64,000 nucleotides of DNA, taken from assembly GCA_008360975.2 (NCBI GenBank), contig CM039182.1:48992491-49056490 (forward strand). Direction: 5' to 3'. The notes under the pieces were generated by a model that was not told the origin of the DNA, searched no databases, and saw nothing but the letters and a program-made list of their open reading frames with translations. The position numbers and the translations under genes were made by a program. The stretch comes from Lichenostomus cassidix (taxonomy: Eukaryota > Chordata > Aves > Passeriformes > Meliphagidae). Each line of letters starts with the position of its first letter. Position 1 is the first letter of the stretch. Positions 62,701 through 64,000 of this stretch are shown here, in pieces.

Positions 62701-62756
62701 ACGCAGAACTCACAATCATGAAGACATTAGAAGCGCATAAGGATCCTCATAAGGAG
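2679..62756 (+). CDS. CLASP2: CLASP2, cytoplasmic linker-associated protein 2 (partial, 31 exons joined)
   Basis: CLASPs bind tubulin through TOG domains and ride growing microtubule ends via EB1, where they suppress catastrophe and promote rescue at the cell cortex, Golgi, kinetochores and growth cones. Thirty-one GT-AG exons join into 1102 codons with no stop, starting and ending in phase 0. Order in the joined protein: TOG2 (residues about 1-230), Ser/Arg-rich linker (about 251-550) with two SxIP motifs (SKIP 430-433, SRIP 453-456), TOG3 (about 565-831), a second linker (832-994) and the start of the C-terminal TOG-like domain (995-1102). I prefer CLASP2 over CLASP1 because of residues I recall as CLASP2-type: [10 protein letters not shown], the LLGDIRTK exon, DMNEP and [17 protein letters not shown]. 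The first and last exons are outside the window. Introns not listed separately (for example 2772-3396, 3543-5059, 8489-9996, 44481-45177, 56481-57197, 61840-62627) show nothing I can name. Confidence in the gene is very high; isoform usage is inferred. Confidence 0.97.
3397..3542 (+). CDS. CLASP2: CLASP2 exon, TOG2 ([16 protein letters not shown]...)
   Basis: 48 codons plus 2 bases, phase 0 to 2; acceptor tttttttag, donor GC|gtaagt. It encodes TOG2 HEAT helices with [20 protein letters not shown]. The residue after QYD is Gly, where I recall Cys in human CLASP2 and Asn in CLASP1. Confidence 0.97.
3965..4110 (-). mobile_element. CR1 LINE 3' fragment (minus orientation)
   Basis: Starts with tcatggaatcatggaatggg (degraded octamer tail, reverse complement), continues ggcttggaagggacctt and gggacaccttgcacaagacc, then ggttgctcaaagccccgtcc and cagcctggccttgaa. 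This is a typical avian CR1 3' region in reverse. It lies in the intron between the second and third exons. Confidence 0.9.
5060..5195 (+). CDS. CLASP2: CLASP2 exon, TOG2 ([16 protein letters not shown]...)
   Basis: One base plus 45 codons, phase 2 to 0; acceptor cctaaatag, donor CGG|gtacgt. The product is identical to what I recall of human CLASP2 here, including [11 protein letters not shown], which separates it from CLASP1 (SGVVAVRLIIR). Confidence 0.97.
5196..8417 (+). other. Intron with a small AT-rich tandem/palindromic patch
   Basis: 3.2 kb intron. At 6667-6702 an 18-bp unit containing TTGATCAATTG is present twice and is nearly self-complementary. No transposon or extra exon was recognised in the rest. 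Confidence 0.7.
8418..8488 (+). CDS. CLASP2: CLASP2 exon, TOG2 ([15 protein letters not shown]...)
   Basis: 23 codons plus 2 bases, phase 0 to 2; acceptor ttttttgttag, donor AG|gtgagt-like. Encodes the HEAT loop and helix that ends in SKSVAVRR. Confidence 0.96.
9997..10056 (+). CDS. CLASP2: CLASP2 exon, TOG2 ([14 protein letters not shown]...)
   Basis: 60 nt, phase 2 to 2, so a multiple of three. Encodes [19 protein letters not shown]. Ser after the Arg pair fits CLASP2, where CLASP1 has Cys. Acceptor gtgtttttag, donor AG|gtatgg. Confidence 0.96.
10083..10126. repeat. Two-copy 22-bp tandem repeat near an exon donor
   Basis: A 22-bp unit (aaaataaactgctaattta... type) is present twice in direct tandem with one mismatch, 27 bp downstream of the donor at 10057. 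Probably a replication slippage product. Confidence 0.85.
11210..11287 (+). CDS. CLASP2: CLASP2 exon, TOG2 ([15 protein letters not shown]...)
   Basis: 78 nt, phase 2 to 2. Encodes [20 protein letters not shown], a TOG2 HEAT repeat very conserved in CLASP2. Acceptor tctttcttctag, donor AA|gtgagt. Confidence 0.97.
11869..12036 (+). CDS. CLASP2: CLASP2 exon, end of TOG2 and start of Ser-rich linker
   Basis: 168 nt, phase 2 to 2. Begins with [20 protein letters not shown] (last TOG2 helix) and ends in [16 protein letters not shown], the start of the disordered linker. An open frame runs on into the intron to a TAA made by the donor itself (AA|gtaagg), so the true exon end is 12036. Confidence 0.97.
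12037..14638 (+). other. Intron; short AGT microsatellite only
   Basis: 2.6 kb of AT-rich intron. It holds an (AGT)n run of about five units at 12645-12660 and several T runs. Open frames such as the one at 13883-14140 have no family resemblance and no splice context. Confidence 0.7.
14639..14694 (+). CDS. CLASP2: CLASP2 56-nt linker exon ([18 protein letters not shown])
   Basis: One base, 18 codons and one base: phase 2 to 1, not a multiple of three. Acceptor gacttttttcag, donor AGAG|gtaagg. Corresponds to the RPFSSKWSTANPSTVAGR segment of human CLASP2 as I recall it. It is too short to stand out as an ORF and was found because the flanking exons do not share a phase. Skipping it would shift the frame, so it should be constitutive in this transcript structure. 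Confidence 0.95.
15849..16019 (+). CDS. CLASP2: CLASP2 linker exon (VSGSSKG...[15 protein letters not shown])
   Basis: 171 nt, phase 1 to 1. Contains [18 protein letters not shown], a signature shared by CLASP1 and CLASP2, and ends PPGSYASLG. The second half is rich in Ala/Gly and, at DNA level, in G+C and CpG compared with its AT-rich surroundings. Acceptor ttttcttttctggcag, donor CTAG|gtaagg. Confidence 0.97.
16020..19260 (+). other. Intron with one CR1 fragment
   Basis: 3.2 kb intron carrying a + strand CR1 3' end at about 17135-17310. The remainder shows no extra exon that fits the phase 1-1 pattern. Confidence 0.7.
17135..17310 (+). mobile_element. CR1 LINE 3' fragment (plus orientation)
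   Basis: The segment runs from ggttccccagggaagctgtg through a CR1-like 3' region to ggtcccttccaacccacacc followed by the degraded octamer tail gttctatgattct. That order is the usual 3' end of avian CR1 on the sense strand. 5'-truncated and diverged; the 5' border is approximate. Confidence 0.85.
19261..19284 (+). CDS. CLASP2: CLASP2 24-nt microexon ((E)DTSDKMD)
   Basis: Phase 1 to 1, 24 nt. Adds [12 protein letters not shown] residues after SYASL, matching EDTSDKLD in human CLASP2 as I recall it. Acceptor cttttt-caacaaag, donor GATG|gtaaga. TGC trinucleotides lie at 19241-19243 and 19245-19247, upstream of the acceptor. Confidence 0.93.
19285..22089 (+). other. Intron between two microexons
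   Basis: 2.8 kb, AT-rich, with a T19 run at 21324-21342. No transposon or exon was recognised. The overlapping open frames on both strands near 20776-21370 resemble no family I know. Confidence 0.65.
22090..22107 (+). CDS. CLASP2: CLASP2 18-nt microexon ((G)TASED)
   Basis: Only 18 nt, phase 1 to 1, with acceptor attttttctgtttag and donor GATG|gtaaga. Adds GTASED, matching the GTASEDG segment I recall in human CLASP2. Confidence 0.92.
24048..24149 (+). CDS. CLASP2: CLASP2 linker exon ([11 protein letters not shown]...[11 protein letters not shown])
   Basis: 102 nt, phase 1 to 1. Encodes a basic, Ser-rich stretch ending [15 protein letters not shown], conserved between the CLASP paralogues. 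Its last base C forms the first base of a split codon whose identity depends on the next exon used. Confidence 0.96.
24285..24311 (+). CDS. CLASP2: Candidate CLASP2 27-nt cassette exon (RSSSPDQNE)
   Basis: 27 nt, phase 1 to 1, only 135 bp after the previous exon. Acceptor gttctgtgccttag is good; donor GAAG|gtattt is weaker. It would insert SSSPDQNE into the linker without breaking the frame. I do not recall this peptide from human CLASP proteins, so it may be a lineage-specific or rarely annotated alternative exon. Chance occurrence cannot be ruled out without transcripts. Confidence 0.65.
24312..27255 (+). other. Intron with orphan splice acceptor and AT-rich block
   Basis: 2.9 kb. A strong unassigned acceptor ends at 24514. 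A block at about 24780-25260 is rich in TAATTA-like motifs. An A16 run lies at 26843-26858. No transposon recognised. Confidence 0.65.
27256..27282 (+). CDS. CLASP2: CLASP2 27-nt microexon (SQSANPIG)
   Basis: 27 nt, phase 1 to 1; acceptor tacacttgttcag, donor GGTG|gtaaga. SQSANPIG parallels SRSANPAG of CLASP1 as I recall it, so this is an ancestral cassette exon of the CLASP linker. A TGC lies at 27237-27239, upstream of the acceptor. Confidence 0.9.
29231..29401 (+). CDS. CLASP2: CLASP2 linker exon with first SxIP motif (SKIP)
   Basis: 171 nt, phase 1 to 1. Encodes [18 protein letters not shown] and then [23 protein letters not shown] (29341-29352), surrounded by basic residues, is an EB1-binding SxIP motif that brings CLASP to growing plus ends. 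Ser-rich stretches after it are of the kind phosphorylated by GSK3 in mammalian CLASP2. Acceptor tatcttcag, donor GTAG|gtaaga. Confidence 0.97.
30326..30433 (+). CDS. CLASP2: CLASP2 linker exon with second SxIP motif (SRIP)
   Basis: 108 nt, phase 1 to 1. Begins [22 protein letters not shown] is at 30334-30345, 23 residues after SKIP. It continues [18 protein letters not shown], with spaced serines typical of the GSK3-regulated segment. Human CLASP2 has ARSSRIPRPS here from memory, so Gly replaces one Ser. Acceptor aatcatactag, donor CTTG|gtaagt. Confidence 0.97.
30434..34169 (+). other. Large linker intron, no recognised element
   Basis: 3.7 kb, AT-rich. Holds a short imperfect GT-rich tract (33855-33886). 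No exon with the required phase or transposon was recognised. Confidence 0.65.
34170..34232 (+). CDS. CLASP2: CLASP2 63-nt linker exon ([21 protein letters not shown])
   Basis: 63 nt, phase 1 to 1. Encodes [20 protein letters not shown], matching [20 protein letters not shown] of human CLASP2 as I recall it; this segment is absent from the CLASP1 form I remember. Acceptor ctgttattgcag, donor ACAG|gtgaag. The open frame seen across it is in another frame. Confidence 0.94.
34913..35019 (+). CDS. CLASP2: CLASP2 exon ([15 protein letters not shown]...VADAL)
   Basis: 107 nt, phase 1 to 0: it closes the run of phase-1 linker exons. Encodes [18 protein letters not shown] and EEAVADAL, conserved in CLASP2. 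Acceptor ttgttacaacag, donor TTG|gtaaga. Confidence 0.97.
35020..37880 (+). other. Intron containing an antisense solo LTR
   Basis: 2.9 kb intron with an ERV-type LTR at about 35474-36045; the rest is AT-rich and unremarkable. Confidence 0.7.
35474..36045 (-). mobile_element. Solo LTR of an avian endogenous retrovirus (antisense to CLASP2)
   Basis: About 570 bp similar along its length to the element at 55243-55827. Read on the minus strand it begins near TGTGCTGGTTTTGGCTGGGG, has a TATA-like TATATAAAG (about 35772-35781) and an ATTAAA polyadenylation signal (complement of 35585-35590). The far end is diverged or truncated compared with the other copy. No gag, pol or env frame adjoins it. 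I recognise the type as widespread in bird genomes but cannot give a family name. No clear target-site duplication seen by eye. Confidence 0.8.
37881..37904 (+). CDS. CLASP2: CLASP2 24-nt microexon (LLGDIRTK)
   Basis: 24 nt, phase 0 to 0, encodes LLGDIRTK, identical to the segment I recall in human CLASP2 and missing from the CLASP1 sequence I remember (ADALKKPVRRR). Acceptor ttactgctaacag, donor AAG|gtatag. It lies 456 bp before the TOG3 exon and is a cassette candidate: skipping joins ADAL directly to KKPVRRR. Confidence 0.94.
38361..38605 (+). CDS. CLASP2: CLASP2 exon, basic patch and start of TOG3
   Basis: 245 nt, phase 0 to 2. Encodes [18 protein letters not shown], then [20 protein letters not shown], then the first TOG3 helices ([20 protein letters not shown] with the loop Trp, [15 protein letters not shown]). 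Acceptor tctgtacaatag, donor CTAAG|gtaaga. Largest exon in the window. Confidence 0.97.
39171..39234 (+). CDS. CLASP2: CLASP2 exon, TOG3 ([21 protein letters not shown])
   Basis: One base plus 21 codons, phase 2 to 0. Encodes [20 protein letters not shown]. The next large exon begins VFSM, so the Arg present between K and V in human CLASP1 and CLASP2 (from memory) is encoded by neither; see the 3-nt exon at 41391. Confidence 0.97.
39235..41390 (+). other. Intron before the 3-nt microexon
   Basis: 2.2 kb, AT-rich, ending in a long pyrimidine tract built of ttttg and ttctg units (about 41318-41355), a TGCATG at 41357-41362 and the acceptor ctctctttag. No transposon recognised. Confidence 0.75.
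41357..41362 (+). promoter_or_regulatory. TGCATG (RBFOX-type) hexamer upstream of the 3-nt exon
   Basis: Exact TGCATG, 28 nt before the AGA exon and inside the region between pyrimidine tract and acceptor. RBFOX proteins bind UGCAUG; upstream sites often repress, downstream sites often enhance. Regulatory role inferred from position only. Confidence 0.45.
41391..41393 (+). CDS. CLASP2: CLASP2 3-nt microexon (single Arg codon AGA)
   Basis: The three bases AGA sit between an excellent acceptor (ctctctttag) and a perfect donor (gtaagt). Phase is 0 on both sides. The flanking exons end ADPHSK and begin VFSM, while the CLASP1 and CLASP2 proteins I know read K-R-V there. AGA supplies exactly the missing Arg, and no alternative donor or acceptor nearby does. 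Known 3-nt exons are rare but real. TGCATG hexamers at 41357-41362 and 41433-41438 flank it. Confidence 0.88.
41433..41438 (+). promoter_or_regulatory. TGCATG (RBFOX-type) hexamer downstream of the 3-nt exon
   Basis: Exact TGCATG, 39 bases separating it from the AGA exon, within the window where RBFOX sites commonly enhance inclusion. Role inferred. Confidence 0.5.
42791..42860 (-). mobile_element. CR1 LINE 3' fragment (minus orientation), short
   Basis: About 70 bp reading gaatcataaaatacctggtg then ggatcatctggtccaacct, the reverse complement of a CR1 3' end with its octamer tail on the left. Heavily diverged; borders approximate. Confidence 0.65.
44317..44480 (+). CDS. CLASP2: CLASP2 exon, TOG3 ([19 protein letters not shown]...)
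   Basis: 54 codons plus 2 bases, phase 0 to 2. Encodes FETL-type helices ending [31 protein letters not shown] fits CLASP2 (CLASP1 has FIIIHKDDLQDW). Acceptor tctgccttttag, donor AAG|gtaatg. Confidence 0.97.
45178..45256 (+). CDS. CLASP2: CLASP2 exon, TOG3 ([19 protein letters not shown]...)
   Basis: One base plus 26 codons, phase 2 to 0. Encodes [19 protein letters not shown] and then TQTPSLK. Acceptor ttgattacag, donor AAG|gtaaga. Confidence 0.97.
45257..50577 (+). other. Largest intron in the window (5.3 kb)
   Basis: AT-rich. The only structure noted is a two-copy 21-bp direct repeat at 48661-48702. The neighbouring exons join without a missing residue, so no hidden constitutive exon is expected here. 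Confidence 0.7.
48661..48702. repeat. Two-copy 21-bp tandem repeat
   Basis: Unit of the form (g/a)gattaaatggattgttgaag repeated head to tail with one difference. Probably a recent slippage duplication. Confidence 0.9.
50578..50721 (+). CDS. CLASP2: CLASP2 exon, TOG3 ([17 protein letters not shown]...)
   Basis: 48 codons, phase 0 to 0. Encodes [20 protein letters not shown], then [18 protein letters not shown]. Acceptor tttctctttgcag, donor AAG|gtatgt. Confidence 0.97.
51242..51270. repeat. Inverted repeat, 11-bp arms and 7-nt loop
   Basis: Left arm aagaaatgtac (51242-51252), loop tactgcg, right arm gtacatttctt (51260-51270), perfectly complementary. No known function. Confidence 0.9.
53818..53854. 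repeat. Inverted repeat, 12-bp arms and 13-nt loop
   Basis: Arms actactgtccat (53818-53829) and atggacagtagt (53843-53854) are perfectly complementary. Too short for a typical miRNA precursor. Confidence 0.9.
53857..53908. repeat. Two-copy 26-bp direct repeat
   Basis: attgttctaattttt/ctgcagtg-type unit at 53857-53882 and 53883-53908 with a few differences, directly after the 12-bp hairpin. Confidence 0.85.
54343..54486 (+). CDS. CLASP2: CLASP2 exon, end of TOG3 ([17 protein letters not shown]...)
   Basis: 48 codons, phase 0 to 0. Encodes [20 protein letters not shown], then the last helix [18 protein letters not shown]. Acceptor ttcttcttgtag, donor CAG|gtatcc. An open frame runs past the donor but has no CLASP homology. 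Confidence 0.97.
54834..54940 (+). CDS. CLASP2: CLASP2 exon, Ser/Pro-rich linker ([15 protein letters not shown]...)
   Basis: 107 nt, phase 0 to 2. Encodes [18 protein letters not shown], then [13 protein letters not shown], dense in SP and TP sites typical of proline-directed kinase targets. Matches CLASP2, not CLASP1, which differs strongly here. Acceptor tctcctcctccag, donor AAG|gtaatg. Confidence 0.96.
54941..56326 (+). other. Intron containing the second antisense solo LTR
   Basis: 1.4 kb intron; about 585 bp of it is an LTR. I looked for a counterpart of the long extra exon CLASP1 can carry here (RLWGWSADGL...) and did not find one. Confidence 0.7.
55243..55827 (-). mobile_element. Solo LTR of an avian endogenous retrovirus (antisense to CLASP2)
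   Basis: About 585 bp. On the plus strand it runs from tgttgtggtttaacccag to ccagccaaaaccagccca, giving TG...CA ends on the minus strand. An ATTAAA signal is at the complement of 55358-55363. It is a diverged member of the same family as the element at 35474-36045. A 149-codon minus-strand open frame inside it is not a viral gene. No retroviral coding sequence adjoins. Target-site duplication not resolved by eye. Confidence 0.85.
56327..56480 (+). CDS. CLASP2: CLASP2 exon ([18 protein letters not shown]...)
   Basis: One base plus 51 codons, phase 2 to 0. Encodes [20 protein letters not shown], then [18 protein letters not shown] and [16 protein letters not shown] and AFDYD fit CLASP2 (CLASP1: LDYDTENLNSEE). 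Acceptor catggcccacag, donor TCG|gtgagt. Confidence 0.97.
57198..57426 (+). CDS. CLASP2: CLASP2 exon, variable linker to [17 protein letters not shown]
   Basis: 229 nt, phase 0 to 1. First third ([20 protein letters not shown]) differs from what I recall in human CLASP2. The rest ([52 protein letters not shown]) is conserved. Acceptor tcctctcctgcag, donor GATG|gtaaga. Confidence 0.97.
57427..61645 (+). other. Intron, 4.2 kb, nothing recognised
   Basis: AT-rich sequence between the linker and the C-terminal domain. Several open frames on both strands (for example 59952-60221) show no domain I know and no exon context. Confidence 0.65.
61646..61839 (+). CDS. CLASP2: CLASP2 exon, start of C-terminal TOG-like/CLIP-binding domain
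   Basis: Two bases plus 64 codons, phase 1 to 0. Encodes [38 protein letters not shown] and [16 protein letters not shown], the opening HEAT helices of the C-terminal domain that binds CLIP-170, LL5beta and GCC185 in mammals. The junction reads DEPPMD, where I recall DDLSLD in human. Acceptor cctttttggcag, donor GAG|gtaaat. Confidence 0.97.
62628..62756 (+). CDS. CLASP2: CLASP2 exon, C-terminal domain ([18 protein letters not shown]...)
   Basis: 43 codons, phase 0 to 0. Encodes [18 protein letters not shown], then [20 protein letters not shown]. Last exon in the window; the continuation (VVRSAEEAAS... in mammals) must lie downstream. Acceptor ttgaatctttag, donor GAG|gtcagt. Confidence 0.97.
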
Positions 62757-64000
62757 GTCAGTAATCAGTTATTTTATTTGTTTAAGGTTACAACAGATTA
62801 TTACAAAATGACAGATCTGTCCAGGAAATGAGAAATCAATCAGTTCTTACTGAGGAAATAATTTGCTTAATAACAAGCATATTATTATATGTTTAATAAT
62901 GATGTTATTAGTTATCATGGGTATGCAAGAAAAAAACCCCTGCAGTTCTAAAAGCTCTTGAATGGTTAATACCATCCCTAATGAAACTGCCTTGGGTGCC
63001 ATCCCAGAGGGCAGCACAACCAACAGTGTGTCACCATACCTCTTCAAGGAACAACTGGAAAGAGCTTTTACCTTGTTTGACATCTTAAGCCAAGTATAGG
63101 TGTCCTGGAGCTCTAAACCAAGCTTTTGGATTTCAGTAAGGTTTATGGTTGAGAGATGAGACTAAACATGACAAGGAATTGTCAGCCCGTTCCATTCTGC
63201 ATTTGAGAGCATGGCTTTGAACGGTGTTAGTGGAAAATGCACAGAAATACATCAGTGGGGAAGGTGCTTGTACCAGGAATAGTGAGGAGATTCAGAAGGA
63301 GAAGGGTAAATATTACCTTGGTCAGTTTTATTGGTGATGTCTGAATACACAATAAAGTTCAATACACATAAATGTAGGAAACAGAAATGCAGTAACCAAC
63401 CCAGTATTCAATTTCCAACATCAGTGTCACTGATGGTATGGAAAGAATCCAGGTTTGTTATTAAATGAGTACATCTTCCCCATGCAAGGGCACTTTGTGG
63501 AATTTACTGTGGAGTTTCAGGTTTTGAAGTCGACTGCAATGCCTCCCATTCCATGACTCTATCACTCATTTCATATTTGTTGTCTCTTTTCCCTGTGCTC
63601 TCTGGATTTGTTTCACACACTGTATTTATTACAGTGTCATTTCCTGATCATTCCCTCTGTATTCCTGTGTTTTTTCTCTCTCATGGTTTCATGTGTTAGG
63701 AGTGAGCAAGTAAAGGGGACAAGGGTGGAGAGAAAGTTCAGGAGGTTTTTGTACATCACTGGTGTACAGCCACTCTTGCTACTGTGGTTTCTCTTCTTAG
63801 ATGGCAGATGCAACCACAGCACTAATGTGAAGATCAGATGTTAATTTTCTCTGTTGCGCCCGTGTTGTGTTTTGAGCTTCTGTACCTGTTTACTTCTACC
63901 TAATTACTCTTGTTCTGCCTATTCTTCAGGCTTAAAGTACTCTTTTGTGGTAGTTTCTTTCAAAATTATAGGGGAAGAAAAACAGCTAGATTTGCTTCTA
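62757..64000 (+). other. Intron running off the window end
   Basis: No further CLASP2 exon was found. Around 62930-63560 the base composition is less AT-rich and may be an old repeat remnant, but no family could be named. Confidence 0.65.

Noticed and set aside
2679..62756. Gene assigned to CLASP1
   Set aside because: Diagnostic stretches ([55 protein letters not shown]) fit CLASP2. A few CLASP1-like residues ([22 protein letters not shown]) look ancestral.
62930..63560. Possible diverged CR1 ending near ccattccatgactctatc
   Set aside because: Only the tail-like end resembles CR1; the body could not be matched by eye.
1..64000. tRNA, rRNA, CRISPR arrays, bacterial operons
   Set aside because: The window is entirely intron and exon of a vertebrate gene; no such structures were seen.

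Overview
The window is part of one vertebrate gene read on the + strand: CLASP2 (cytoplasmic linker-associated protein 2), a microtubule plus-end stabilising protein. The organism is most likely a bird. Three CR1 LINE fragments have the sauropsid-type 3' end, two antisense solo LTRs look like a family common in bird genomes, and the deduced protein is close to but distinct from mammalian CLASP2. I cannot name the species; the LTR family makes me lean away from galliforms, but only weakly.

I could join 31 coding exons between 2679 and 62756. All have GT-AG junctions and consistent phases. The joined length is 3306 nt, exactly 1102 codons, with no internal stop. The window starts inside the intron before the TOG2 domain, so the N-terminus (TOG1 or alternative first exons) lies upstream. 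It ends inside an intron in the C-terminal domain, so the last exons lie downstream. No other gene, RNA gene, promoter or CRISPR array was found. Longer open frames outside the exons are chance intronic ORFs.

Layout: 2679-12036 holds seven exons of the TOG2 tubulin-binding domain. 14639-35019 holds the disordered Ser/Arg-rich linker with both EB1-binding SxIP motifs. It is built from many small exons, nine of which in a row are phase 1-1 and multiples of three. 37881-54486 holds a 24-nt exon and then the TOG3 exons, including a 3-nt microexon (41391-41393) that adds one arginine. 54834-57426 holds the TOG3-to-C-terminal linker. 61646-62756 holds the first two exons of the C-terminal CLIP/partner-binding TOG-like domain.

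The most notable observations are the 3-nt exon flanked by TGCATG (RBFOX-type) hexamers on both sides, the modular phase-1 cassette architecture confined to the linker, a 27-nt exon (24285-24311) that I do not recognise from mammalian CLASP2, and codons at exon junctions that change identity depending on which microexons are used.
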